64,000 nucleotides of DNA from Hepsetus odoe (taxonomy: Eukaryota > Chordata > Actinopteri > Characiformes > Hepsetidae): NCBI GenBank assembly GCA_017165825.1, contig CM029377.1:20549200-20613199 (forward strand), read 5' to 3'. Under the pieces are notes generated by a model. The model was not told where the DNA came from. It made no database searches and saw only the letters and a list, made by a program, of their open reading frames with translations. Positions 33,538 through 44,834 of the stretch are shown one piece after another (position 1 is the first letter of the stretch; each line of letters starts with the position of its first letter). A program made the position numbers and the translations under genes.

Positions 33538-34292
33538 TGTCACGGATGAGGTGTTTTGGGCACGATAGAGGGCGCTCTGTTCTGACTGAGCACTCCTGAG
33601 CTAATGAAGGCACAGGTGTGCCTCATTGGGGCTGACATTTCAAGCCCCGATGAGTCAGAACAGAGCGCGGCTCATTTGTTAGGCTCAGCCTACACACTCT
33701 GAGCAGACGCTGCAGCTGATAAAGACCTGGGAGACAGAGGCGACTTCTCTGGACCTCCATGAGCATCTGGACGGTGAGGAATGGGTGCGATGGACGCAGA
33801 CGGCCACGGCCAGGGAGCTCGAGCACTGTCTGAAGAATAAGACGTCACTGCTCCCACTCGATATCATCTTGGATCCAGAGCTTTGCAGGGATCTGTTCGC
33901 GCTTTGTCTCCGGATGCTGGTCTCCATGGCTGCAAGAGCACAGCACGCGACATGGAAGGCGGGGCTTCGTTGACGGCGAGCTTCACGCAACGTGGAAGGA
34001 CAACAGTCAACGAGCCCTACGTCATTCAAAGCGGAACACTGATAGCGGAGCTGCCCTGCGCTGTTCAACACGGAGATTCAGCGCTGAAAGCGCCGCGCGA
34101 CAATCACCGCTATCCGCCAGCAGAGAAAGCGCCACGCGCAGCTGATAGAGGAGCCACGGTAAAGCATTCTCCCTGTGCGGCTAATGGAGGCGTTACGGTA
34201 AAGAATTTTCCCTGCGCGGCTAATGGAGGCGTTACGGTAAAGAATTTTCCCTGCGCGGCTAATTGAGGCGTTACGGTAAAGAATTCTCCCGT
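33538..34292 (+). mobile_element. Palindromic LTR family 2: partial LTR and 13-residue-repeat ORF
   Basis: TGTCACGG at 33538 starts the LTR. The outer stem GCGCTCTGTTCTGACT is mirrored by GAGTCAGAACAGAGCGC ending at 33668. The second half of the LTR is deleted, and at about 33700 the sequence jumps into the internal ORF (LQLIKTWETEAT, homologous to LQLIETWETRV at 28.8 kb). The ORF continues through LEHCLKNKTSLLPLDIILDP. It then becomes a repeat region with units such as SGTLIAELPCAVQ and GGVTVKNFPCAAN (13 residues, 39 bp). It stops where the Rex1-like LINE starts. Confidence 0.75.
34150..34290 (+). repeat. 39-bp tandem repeat, about 3.5 units
   Basis: Units of the form GGCGTTACGGTAAAGAATTT + TCCCTGCGCGGCTAATGGA repeat with period 39 and one or two changes per unit. 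They encode 13-residue repeats in the frame open to 34266, and read as repeats on the opposite strand also. Confidence 0.92.
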
Positions 34293-34294
34293 CA

Positions 34295-36592
34295 GGCGCA
34301 TGAGACCCACCCTGAAGCAAGTAAAGACCTGGCCCACAGGAGCCATCTCTGCTCTTCAGGACTGCTTCGAACGCACCAACTGGGACATGTTCAGGGAGGC
34401 TGCAACCTACGGTGACTCCATCAACCTGGAGGAGTACACAGCTTCAGTGACTGGCTACATCAGCAAGTGCATTGAGGATGTTACTGTCTCCAAGTTCATC
34501 ATATCCCGACCCAACCAGAAGCCAGAGATGACCCCGGAGCTGCGCAGACTCCTGAGAACCCGGGACAAGGCCTTCAAGTCAGGGGACGAGGCCGCCCTAA
34601 GAAAAGCGAGTGCAAACCTGTCTCGGGCCATCAGAGCAGCAAAGCGTGCTCACGCAGAGAGAATCCATGGCCACTTCAAGAACACTGGTGACACGCGGGG
34701 CATGTGGCAGGGCATACAGGCCCTCACCTACTACAGGACATCTCCACTTGCCTGTGACGGTGACCCCACCCTTCCAGATGCGCTGAACCACTTCTACGCA
34801 TGGTTTGATGCAGTGAACAACACGCGTATGAGGAAGACCACCCCTCCTCCAAACGACCAGATTCTCTGTCTGGCCACAGCCGAGGTGAGAAGATCTCTTC
34901 TCAGAGTCAACCCACGGAAAGCTGCCGGTCCAGACAATATTCAAGGTCGTGTGCTCAGAGGATGTGCAGAACAGCTGGCAGATGTTCTCACCGACATCTT
35001 CAACACCTCTCTGAGCACCACTGTTGTTCCAAGGTGCTTCAAGACCACCAGCATCATTCCAGTGCCAAAGAAACCATCCATCTCCTGCCTCAATGACTAT
35101 CGTCCCGTCGCACTCACACCCATCATCATGAAGTGCTTCGAGAGGCTGGTCATGAGGCACATCAAGTCCCAGATCCCCTCCTCACTAGACCCCCTGCAGT
35201 TTGCGTATCGTCCCAACCGCTCAACAGACGATGCAATCTCCACCACCCTCCACCTGGCCCTTTATCATCTGGACAGAAAGGACAGTTACGTCAGAATGCT
35301 GTTCATCGACTACAGTTCAGCATTCAACACCATCATCCCTCAGCACCTGAGTGAGAAGCTGAGGCTGCTGGGCCTGGCCTCTGTAACTGGATCCTGGACT
35401 TGCTGACTGGGAGACCCCAGTCATTCAGGATCAGTAGCAGCACCTCCAACACCATCACACTGAGCACAGGAGCCCCCCCAGGGCTGTGTGCTCAGCCCAC
35501 TGCTGTTCACACTGTTGACCCACGACTGTGCAGCCAAGCACAGCTCGAACCACATCATCAAATTCACTGATGATACAACCGTGGTGGGTCTGATCAGCGG
35601 TGGAGACGAGGCGGCTTACGATAGAGGAGATACAAGAGCTGACGGACTGGTGCAGAACCAACAACCTGTCACTGAACGTCGACAAGACTAAAGAGACGGT
35701 TGTTGACTTCAGGAGATCACGTCGGGACCACACTCCACTTATCATCAACACCTCACCTGTGGAGATGGTCCAGAGCACCAAGTTTCTTGGTGTTCACATC
35801 ACTGACAACCTCACATGGTCCCTCAACACCAACTCCATCATAAAGAAAGCCCAGCAGCGCCTCTACTTCCTGCGCAGACTGAGGAAAGCCCATCTCCCAC
35901 CTTCCATCCTCACCATCTTCTACAGAGGAACCATTGAGGGCATCCTGAGCGGCTGCATTACTGCCTGGTACAGGAACTGCAACGTCTTAGACCGCAAATC
36001 CCTACAACGGGTAGTGAGAACAGCTGAGAAGATCATCGGGGTCTCTCTGCCCTCTGTACAGGACATTTTCACCACTCGCTGCATCCACAAAGCAACCAGC
36101 ATTGTGGATGATCTCTCCCACCCGTCCCACACTCTCTTCTCCCTCCTGCCATCCGGGAAAAGGTTCCGCAGCATACGGGCCTCCACTTCCAGGATGGGAA
36201 ATAGTTTCTTCCCCCTGTCCATCAGACTCTTGAACTCTGAAACCACCAATATCTTGAACTCTTAAACCCAGTCCACTTTTCATCCCGCATTTATTCATTT
36301 GTCATGTTGCACTCTTGCACTTTAAATTCAATAACACTGCTCCACCACACTGCTACACATAATCTACCTGGGCTGCTTTGTTTCACAACACTGCAGCCCT
36401 CCACAGATGAATGTACTGTCTGTCGTGCCGTCTGTTGTTGTCTGTCTTGTCTTGCACTTGTTGCCCCGTGTTGTGTCTTATGGTGTCTTGTCTTGTGTGT
36501 AGCACCAGGGTCCTGGAGGAACGTTATTTCGTTTCACTGTGTATATGGCTGAAATGACAATAAAATGCTACTTGACTTGACTTGACTTGATC
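34295..36592 (+). mobile_element. Rex1-like (CR1/L2 group) LINE, reverse transcriptase nearly complete
   Basis: The frame 34300-35406 holds the domain before RT and RT motifs 1-4 (NPRKAAGPDNIQGRVL, LNDYRPVALTPIIMKC, FAYRPNRSTDDAISTT, FIDYSSAFNTIIP). A frameshift near 35385 moves the rest to other frames: the GAPPGLCAQPTAVHT region and FTDDTTVVGL at 35460-35600, then 35600-36265 with NNLSLNVDKTKE, SVQDIFTTRCIHKAT and GNSFFPLSIRLLNS. The catalytic box reads FTDD in place of FADD. The 3' end has GTTATTTCGTTTCACTGT and finishes with CTTGA repeats. The endonuclease is missing, so it is 5'-truncated. It is clearly one of the younger LINE copies here. Confidence 0.9.
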
Positions 36593-36945
36593 ATATCAGC
36601 TAATTCTCTACCTTTACCAGTCATGCTGCCAACATTCAAAGTCCCTACCCTCACTTCCACTCTCCTCCACTTCTTTCTCTCCTCCTCCATCTGGGCCTTT
36701 CTCCTCTTCTTCTCCTTTGGCCAACAGTAATCCAATTTCCACCAGCACCCTGTTGGCTAACAGCACTGGTGGTGGTCGTTGTTAACCCGGGCCTTGACCA
36801 ATCTGGTATGGAAGTCTGTTTGGTTTTCCGCATATTGATTTGTAAAAAGTTTTACACCGGATGCCCTTCCTGATGTAACCCTCCCCGTTCATCTGGTACT
36901 GGGACCAGCACCAAGAAATACACTGGCTTGTGCATCTCTAGTGGT
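36593..36945. repeat. Interspersed repeat, RTE-associated 5' region type
   Basis: It contains GTCATGCTGCCAACATTC, TTGTTAACCCGGGCC and ACACCGGATGCCCTTCCTGA. I recall these blocks as frequent in fish genomes next to RTE-type LINEs. No open frame is supported. Confidence 0.6.
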
Positions 36946-36969
36946 GTTCTTCCAAAATTGTAGATATTA

Positions 36970-37140
36970 AATGGTGAAAGTGACTGTTTGTCATGGTAAA
37001 AACACAGCAAACAGTGAACCACAAGGAAATACATCCTTGGAACCTTGCTGAAGGGTATGTCAGGGAAACCTACAAGTGCAGAAGTAGAAAGAAGATTTTT
37101 CAATCCGGGGGCCTCTTTCCTAAACACTAGATCATGGGTG
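36970..37140 (-). repeat. Decayed family A SINE
   Basis: GTGAAAGTGACTGTTTGTCATGG marks the tail in reverse and CTAAACACTAGATCA the head. The body is shortened. Confidence 0.75.
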
Positions 37141-37439
37141 TCCCCAGTGCGGATATTTTTGCCAATTTGAAAGATGTCTGTAACACCTATTTCAAGTCGC
37201 TGACTACTTGCAAGGTTCAGTGTTTTTGAGGAGAACTACCACCTGCCCTGAAGTCGTGCATCCCTTGCATACGATAACTCATGGAAGGCCTAAGTGGTTT
37301 CACTCTAATATGTATTTACTGGGCATTTTTTATAAGGTGACATGATAGGTGTGTTAAATATTTAAGCAGAAAATGTTTTGTTGTATAAGTTAAACACTTC
37401 CTTGGAAAAAGGTGTTTCTTTGTACAGAGATAATTACTT

Positions 37440-37641
37440 CCTTGTAAAGAGATATAAGTAGATGTTGTCCAGCAGGACACTTTTCATTGACACACTTCAG
37501 AGACAATTTCAGCCATATAAGGAAAAAACATCACTGGCGCGCAGCAGGTACGGTATTAATGTATAAACAAAGATTTGTGTAGTTCTCTGGTATTTTCATA
37601 ATTCATGTATTTTATTCTTTTTGACAGACTTCTCTACAAAT
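37440..37641 (+). promoter_or_regulatory. Putative promoter, noncoding exon and intron of intelectin copy 1
   Basis: A TATA-like GATATAAGTAG at 37450-37460 is followed about 90 bases later by CAGCAGGTACGG, a possible donor near 37548. Immediately before the start codon there is a pyrimidine-rich acceptor (TTATTCTTTTTGACAG, ending about 37626). This suggests a spliced 5' UTR. Copy 2 has a comparable TTCTTTTTCTTTCAG before its ATG. Inference only. Confidence 0.4.
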
Positions 37642-40600
37642 ATGTCCTCCAGGCTCTCCTTTGCATTTCTGTTAATATGTCTCTCAATGAAACTCCTCTC
37701 CTGCGAATCCAAATCAGGTAAATTAATTCTGTAAATAACAAGGGCAAAAATACCAGCAGACAAACACACATACACACACTGCACTACCCTACACAACACT
37801 ACACTATACAACACACATATACTCACACCCAATTATTTAAATATATTTTAAAAGCTGAAAGCACTTTTTGCTACGGCTTTAGACTCTAGAAAGTTTAACT
37901 TTGAAAGCCAGATTTATGTTTCAGATGGAGCTGTAACCCCTGCCAATTAAAAAATTAAGATCCTCAATCTGGAACAATTAACCTGACATCATCAGCTGAC
38001 ATGCAACAGCACTCACAGCTGCCATCATCTTACATTCAAGATTTGGTCCAGTAAACTTACTATAATTTACAGTGCAAAAAAAGAATAAAAAGGGGAAAAT
38101 GGAAAAAGTGCAGCAGAAGAGTAAATTAGAAAGATTTACAGGATTGCTGAAGCAGTGATAATACACAATTAAAATTATTAAATTTAAATGATCAGCTATC
38201 AGTTATTCATCTTAAAAACTTAAAAAAAAAAAAAAAAAAAACATGGCTCAGAGCCTAATATATGATGTGAGATGCCTAAAAATGTGTCTATGAAAATCTT
38301 AACCTTACAGTGCTTAAGATGTGCATACTTCAAGATGCGGAGGACACTGACATCAGTGACCATAAAGTGAAACCAGATGAAAGCAAAATTGTGGCTCGGA
38401 GTTGCAAAGAACTTCAAGACAAGTACCACATTAAAGAAGGTAAAGCTGGAAAATATTGAGAATCCCCCCAAAACTGTAACAGGTCCTGACTCTCCTGTAA
38501 TCTATATGAGCAGATGGTCTGTACTACCTGACAACGGCCAGTGGGGTGGTCTACCAGACCTTCTGTGATATGACCACTGCTGGAGGTGGCTGGACGCTGG
38601 TGGCCAGTGTGCATGAGAACAACATGTATGGGAAGTGCACTGTAGGCGACCGCTGGTCCAGCCAGCAAGGTGGGAACTCCAACCTTCCTGATGGAGACGG
38701 AAACTGGGCCAACATGGTCACGTTCGGAAGTGCAGAAGCTGCCACCAGTGACGACTACAAGGTACAGTGTAACACAAGACAACCAGGGATTCAATGACAT
38801 GGGGATTTTGGGAGACTTTTCAGAAGAGGTCTGGGAATGGTTAAGACAAAGAAAAATCCCTCTGTACTTAATTAATGATGATGTTAATTCTAATATTAGT
38901 GTTTAAAATCCCTCTTGCCCCTCTGTCACGATGTGGTGTGGTGGAGTGGACGCCAACGCAGAGCCAAGAGCTTCGTACTGGACTTTAATGACGGATAAAG
39001 TGCACAGAACTCAAACTAAACATATTAAACATATCACGTGTAAAACATAACATGAATAATCACAAAGTGCGCACACAGAATGACCAGTGCCCTGCTCTGA
39101 TTCATTGGGGCTTATAATGCCCAACCCCAATGAGGCACACCTGGCACCCAATGCCCAGGTGTGCACAATCAGAGCAGGACACCCTCTACTGGTACAGAAC
39201 CGTTACACCCTCCTACTGGATTAATACAACTTCTTCTCTGGTAATGGTTCATCTCATTCATTATGATCTATGTTTTTCTTCATTTTTTTTTTGTAATAGA
39301 AAGTGTTGTGCTGGTTGTATGTGTTAAAATTAAAGTGGACTCCTTCACTGACCACCTGCTCATAAACTGAAATCTCAGTTTTGTTTTTTAATTCTGTTTA
39401 ATGGTCCAAAACTCCTGATCTGCACAGAATCCTGGGTTTTACGACATCGTGGCTCAGGATATGTCTGTATGGCATGTTCCTAATGATGTTCAGCTACAAA
39501 AAACTGCTTCAATCTTAAGCTACCACACAGAAAACCACTTCCTCAGCCTCCAAGGAGGAAATCTGTACAACTTGTTCAAGGTAAAAACAGCAATTACTCA
39601 GACTTATTTTGTTATGCATGATGTAGAAATATATAATGGGAAATATTAACATTAATGTGTTGATGTTTAGACTTTCTGTTAATAATGACAATGATACCGA
39701 ATGAAAGTTAAAATTTACAGACAGATATTTTAAAATGATGAATGAAAAAAATTATATATTTAAAATTTAAATTAAAATGGATTGAAATTGAAATATTTAC
39801 TATTATCGAAAGTGTGAATATTTTGACAGACATTTGAATTTACTAAATGAAAGTCGGTATATTGATAGAGCTGCCCCCTGCTGGACGGTGTATGTGGGTT
39901 AATAGTCAAGTCAAGTCAACTTTATTTATACAGCGCTTTTTACAACTGTTGTTGTCACAAAGCAGCTTTACAGAATCCAGATCCAAGCCCCAGTTGGGTA
40001 AGCCAAGTGCGACAGAGGCAAGGAAAAACTCCCCAGACATGAGGAAGAAACCTTGGGGGAAACCAAGACTCAAAAGGGGAACCCATCCTCCTTTGGTTGA
40101 CACCGGAAATAAAAGGAAAGAAAGAAAGAAAGAAAGAAAGAAAGAAAAACCCGGTATAGTGGTAATTTCCAGTAAATATGAGTTACAGTAAAAGAGTCCA
40201 CTGGTGACTGTAAATGGAGGTTCATGATCTAAAGGTGGATGCTCTGTTTGAGTGGGGGAAGCTTTAATCTTTGTGGCAGCAGCTCCTGCAGAAGGGCCAG
40301 TCTGATGGAGCTGTTCTGAAGTTCAGGTCGGGAGAAAAATAAGATGATAGTAGTTTCATGGACGGACTTGCCATCAGGAAACACCCAAACCGTCCTCCTC
40401 TAGGAAAGAGCCCTGTGGAACTCCATAACTAACTTTGGTTTCTTCATTTACGTTTACAAACTGATAGCGGTTGGTCAACTTTGATTTAAACCAGGAGAGG
40501 GCTGTTCCTGTTATACCAACCAGGTTTTCTAGTCTGTGCAGTAAGATATTGTGATCTATGGCGTCAAATGCTGCACTAAGGTCAAGGAGGACTAGTAAGG

Positions 40601-43600
40601 ATACCAGCCCTTTGTCAGATGCCATTGACAGGTCGTTTACTATTTTTAGTAAAGTGAAAGTGACTATTCTTGTCATTGTGAGGTCACAGCACAGCACACA
40701 GTGAACCACAACAAAATTGGACCTCTGTATTTAACCCATGCACACAAACACCGTACAGTAGGGGGCAGCTATGAAAGCACCCGAGGAGCAGTGACAGGGA
40801 TGGTACCTTGCTCAAGGGTACCTCAGGGCAACCTACTAATAAGGGGCTTGAACCCACAGTCTTCCAATCCTGTGGCCGACTCCCTAACCACTAGACCAGC
40901 ACTGTCCCATTACTAGTGCTAATTTCTCAAAGATGCTTTTTATGTGTAGATATGAGCACAACTGCTGGGCCACAACTTTCTCCAGAATCTTTGATATAAA
41001 AAGTAAATTAGAATTCGGTCGATAGTTTGTTAACCTGAATGGATCAAGATTAGGTTTCTTGAGTAGAGGCTTAATAACTGCTATTTTGAATACTTTCATA
41101 GGCCTGGTTAAGAGAGAAATTTATTATTTCTAATAAAGACCTGATTATTACTGGTGTGAGCTCTTTAAGTAGTCTGGTGGGAACTGGATCCAGGATGGAA
41201 GTAGAAGATCTGGAAGAGGAAATATCTGAGATGAGGTCGGTCTGCAGTACTGGATGAAAGTAGGCTAACCTCTCTGTTGGCATAAGGTTTTAAAACAGAG
41301 AAGTATGTTGTAACTGGTGTGCATTTGACTATTTTCAAAAAGTAATTTTCACTTCAATAGTTTTATGTTTTAGGACTTTGTTTAATATTTATTTATTTAT
41401 TTTTTAATAACTTTTTAGCTTCAAACTAGTTGGGAAATTAGTATCCAATAATCAATTTTATGTTTTGTGAAAATGCTCTGAACAGTCTCAGCATTTTGTA
41501 GCTGGATTGAATAGGCAGCGGTGGCCTAGTGGTTAGGGAGTTGGCCACAGAATTGGAAGATTGTGGGTTCCCTTACCTGTAGGTTGCCCTGAGGTACCCT
41601 TAAACAAGGTACCATCCCTGTCACTGCTCCCCAGGTGCTTTCATAGCTGCCCCCTGCTGCACAGTGTGTGTTTGTGCATGCAGAGATCCAATTTTGTTGT
41701 GGTGTGCTGTGCTGTGTGTACTCACAATGACAAGAAAAGTCACTTTCAGTGGAGCTGGTTCCCCATTGGTAGAAAGGTCTTAAAGAATTTCCTGTTCATC
41801 CTCTTTTGTTTTCCCTTCAGAAATTTCCAGTGAAGTATGGAATTGGAGCTTGCCGCACTAATAATGGACCTACTGCCCCAGTGGTTTACGACACTGGAAA
41901 CGCAGATACGACCAAGAACTTTTATGGTCCCAACCCAAGAGGTACATTAGCCTCTCAGTTGTCCTATCAGACAGAACACACATGGTTTTTCAACAGTGAG
42001 AACTTTTTGTTGGGATGACAGCAGTTGATGGTTCCAAATGAATATTTTCAGGAGAGTTTGAGCCTGGATTCATTGCTTTCAGAGTGTTCAACAATGAGAG
42101 GGCGGCCATGGCCATCTGCTCTGGAGTCCGACCTACTGGCTGCAACACAGAACACGTGAGTTAACAAACGTTCACAATTTTTAATCTAATAAACCCAATA
42201 AAAATTGAGGCTTTTCAGCACAGAAACTCTTGTAAAGTACAAAAACTGTAATGCTTTCTGGTGCTGGACTCTGTCTTATGCCTGCTTTAGTGGGTTCACC
42301 GTGTATAGTTCATATAAAAAACTCCTTCAAGAGGTGATTCTAGTCTGCTCTCAGTGTCTCTTGCCTTTCAGTCGACATCAAACCTGTGTTGGCCTTGTTG
42401 TTGATCACAAGTTCCACCCATGTGTGAATTTTTAGGAATTTTTACATCCTACATCAGTTCTATTTTGCCACAATGTGATTAATATGGTTGATACCTGGTT
42501 TAGCAACTTTGCAATCTTTGCACAAACAACTTGAGAACTAAAGATCAGGTCCATATCTGTACCTTCACCACTAAACAGAATTAAAAATTAATTATTGACT
42601 ATTATAATGTTGATTTTCTAATCAGATTTGATATGCATCTGTACTGTAACAGCATCTTTATTAGAGGGTTTAAACAAGTATAAAGTCATACGTATTTTGT
42701 ATTTTGTATTTTGAAGGTAACCTTGACTTTCGAGTTTAACTCGTTCAGTGACGGAGCTCGTAACTCAAATTACTCATATGTAAAATCAATTTTCCCCCTA
42801 GAAATTAATTGAAATGCCATTAATCCAGTCGGTACCCCCAAAAAACACACACTTTTTTGGTTACATGATTTTATGTAAGAAAAATGTGCTTATAAATAAC
42901 GAATATTGTATAAAACACAATACAATAGAATGTACTGCAAGAAACTTGTTTTATTAAGTATAATGTACAGCATTTGGCTTGGAGATCTGACAACTTGAAG
43001 ATGCTGATGAAGGTGGAGGAGAAATGCTGAATTGAATCTTATTCTCTGATTAATTAAGTGAAAGTGACTATCCTTGTCATTGTGAAACACAGCACAACAC
43101 AACAAAACTCAACCTCTGCGTTTCACCCATACACATGGCAGCTATTGGAAGCACCCATGGAGCAGTGATGGGGACAGTACCTTGCTCAAGGGTACCTCAG
43201 GGCAACCTACTGGTGAGGGAATCAAACCCACAATCTTCCAAGCCGGGGCAACTCCCTAACCACTGGGCCACCGTTTCTGCACGTCTCACCACACTTGTCT
43301 GGTCTGTTTCAGGCGCAGATTGTAGAAGTGCTACGATCGAACTGCTTCGCCAAGTTGACTACATGCACACCCTGGTCATGTTTTTCGATAATGTCTTTCT
43401 TTAATCAATGCACATCATCCACTTCTTCTTCTCAGCACTGTCCTTCAACTTCACTTTCTTCGGACACATGGCTGGAAAAAACTAAGTTTTGCTAAATAAC
43501 TGTAAGCAGAAATGCAAGCACAACACTGACGCTTCCACTGCTAGCGAACTGCTTAAAGTGAACGAGTGAGCCACGGGATGGTGGGCAGATGTTGTTCACC

Positions 43601-43964
43601 GCGCATCTAGCGGTGGGTCTCTGAAGCTGGCTCATAACCCGAATTTTAGTTCTCAACTCAAAGCAAAAAAACAGTCGGCTAGTCTCTCGAAAAACTTAGT
43701 TAGTTAGCTGGGACACTCGTAAGTCAAGGTACCACTGTATATATATTGATTCTGATTGTTTGATATATTGTGTATATATATTGATTCTGATTGGTTGATA
43801 TATTGTTGCAGTATTGTATCGGTGGAGGAGGCTTTTTTCCAGAAGCTGCACCCCGACAGTGTGGAGATTTCCCTGGTTTTGACTGGGATGGGTACGGGAC
43901 CAATTCAGGCTGGAGCGCGTCTCGAGAGATCACTGAAGCCGCTGTGCTTCTTTTCTATCGCTGA
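37642..43964 (+). CDS. itln: Intelectin (copy 1), possibly functional, with altered exon 2
   Basis: Intelectins are secreted calcium-dependent lectins that bind microbial glycans. Coding exons: 37642-37717 (signal peptide), 38368-38439, 38514-38761, 39428-39580, 41821-41941, 42052-42155, 43812-43964. With these, the frame is open for 308 residues. The fibrinogen-like FCDMTTAGGGWTLVASVHEN and the whole calcium and glycan site (NNERAA, CNTEH, PEAAP, CGDF, FDWDGYG) are kept. Two defects stand out. Exon 2 has no pyrimidine-rich acceptor at the position used in copy 2, and the better-looking AG at 38355-38356 would bring an early stop. Exon 4 lacks two codons, including the Trp kept in the other copies. 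Exons 3-7 have no stop. The introns hold an LTR, an L2, SINEs and a DNA transposon missing from copy 2. It could be a young pseudogene. Confidence 0.88.
37749..38350. other. Intron 1 of intelectin copy 1
   Basis: AT-rich sequence with an A run at 38222-38240. No repeat family was recognised. Confidence 0.5.
38924..39207 (-). mobile_element. Solo LTR of palindromic family 1 in intelectin intron 3
   Basis: A complete 284-bp LTR is bounded by TGTCACG and CGTTACA and flanked on both sides by the 5-bp duplication CCCTC (38919-38923, 39208-39212). On minus it reads TGTAACGG first, then the nested inverted repeats around TTATAAG, then ATTAAAG. This is the best-bounded copy of the family. Confidence 0.9.
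39903..41290 (-). mobile_element. L2-like LINE fragments with a nested SINE in intelectin intron 4
   Basis: The 3' UTR block is at 39903-40145 (AGTCAAGTCAACTTTATTTA, CAGCGCTTTTTACAA, then a GAAA microsatellite). Reverse transcriptase remnants on minus at 40374-40650 (LLDLSAAFDAIDHNIL, then YGVPQGS) and 40912-41283 (TNYRPNSNLLFISKILEKVV, LDPVPTRLLKELTPVI) are split by a family A SINE. The LINE is older than the SINE. Confidence 0.85.
40651..40908 (-). repeat. tRNA-derived SINE (family A) nested in L2
   Basis: Full-length copy in reverse, from AAAGTGAAAGTGACTATTC to the tRNA-like head ending CTAGACCAGCACTGTCCC. Both sides are L2 reverse transcriptase sequence. Confidence 0.9.
41512..41750 (+). 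repeat. tRNA-derived SINE (family A) in intelectin intron 4
   Basis: It has the A box TGGCCTAGTGG and the usual body and CACTTTCA tail. The pseudogene at 18.58 kb shows the empty site (GAACTGAATAGAGCTGG against GATTGAATAG-SINE-TGGAGCTGG here). The SINE therefore arrived after the copies separated. Confidence 0.9.
42714..43737. mobile_element. Nonautonomous DNA transposon in intelectin intron 6
   Basis: The left end GGTAACCTTGACTTTCGAG and the right end CTCGTAAGTCAAGGTACC are inverted repeats of about 20 bases. Subterminal sequence (GAGCTCGTAACTCAAATTAC) is of the kind common in vertebrate pogo/Tigger-like elements. No transposase frame is recognisable. A family A SINE (43056-43280) sits inside. 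Copy 2 has no such insertion in its intron 6. Superfamily assignment is uncertain. Confidence 0.7.
43056..43280 (-). repeat. tRNA-derived SINE (family A) nested in the DNA transposon
   Basis: Reverse copy from AAGTGAAAGTGACTATCC to the head CCTAACCACTGGGCCACC, somewhat shortened in the middle. Confidence 0.88.
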
Positions 43965-44149
43965 CATGCCAATCATTCATTCAGTTTTGCCGCTTATATT
44001 TAAACATTTAGCATTCATATCTTATAGAACACAGTAATCATTTATTTTTTAATCATAAAGAATGTATGTGAAGTAGTAGTTGAAATCTGAACCCTGAAAC
44101 TGAAAACAAACTTAACCCTGCACAATGTTTCAGGGGGTGTAGGAAAGCT

Positions 44150-44635
44150 AGTGATTTTTCTCATCTATATTTGGGGTAATGAAATTTTGGATTCCTGGTT
44201 TGCCAAAAGGGGTATTGTATCCACAGTACCTCTACTTCATGCAGTTATGAAATTAATGACTAAAAAATTTGAGTTGAAAAACTACAAACTGTCTCTAATT
44301 TTTTTGCAATTTGGTCCCATTTATCCCTGTGACCCTGATTAGCATAAACAGCTATGCAAAAGATTGAGTGAGAATGAGGGTCCCATTTACTTTTGTTTGA
44401 CTATTTTTGTGATTTTTTTTGTGAAAAAAAATTCATTTTACTCATTAATATTTGGCATAACAATTTTGGATGCCAGGTTTGCTAAAAGGGGAGGCTGTTG
44501 TAGCTTCCCCAGTACCACTACTTCCTGCAGTTATTTAAGTGACTACAAAATTTTAGAAGAAAACTACAAATTATTTCTTCATTTTTTTTGCTATTTCCAT
44601 TTATCCTGATTATGACTGAGTGTGAGGGTACCATT
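44150..44635 (+). repeat. Diverged tandem duplication of about 245 bp
   Basis: Two units share TTTGGATxCCxGGTTTGC + AAAAGGGG, then TACTTCxTGCAGTTAT and TCCCATTTA. They begin near 44150 and 44400. This lies downstream of intelectin copy 1. No coding capacity is seen. Confidence 0.65.
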
Positions 44636-44834
44636 TAAAGTGAAAGTGAAAGAAAGTGAAAGTGACAACCCTTGTCATTGCGAGGTCACGGCACAGCACA
44701 CATGAACCACAACGAAATTGGACCTCTGCATTTAACCCATGCACACTCAAACCCGTGCAGCAGTGGGCAGCTATTGAAAGCGCCCGGGGAGCAGTGATGG
44801 GGACGGTACCTTGCTCAAGGGTACCTCAGGGCAT
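44636..44834 (-). repeat. tRNA-derived SINE (family A), head missing
   Basis: Tail and body in reverse, ending at GTACCTCAGGG. CATTTA borders both sides and could be a target duplication. Confidence 0.85.

Noticed and set aside
33785..34266. Independent host gene with Cys-rich repeats
   Set aside because: The same coding sequence (LQLIxTWET plus 13-residue units) is found beside an LTR at 28.8 kb, so it belongs to a mobile element.
34597..35160. 187-codon open frame on minus
   Set aside because: It is antisense to the Rex1-like reverse transcriptase, whose motifs are on the plus strand.
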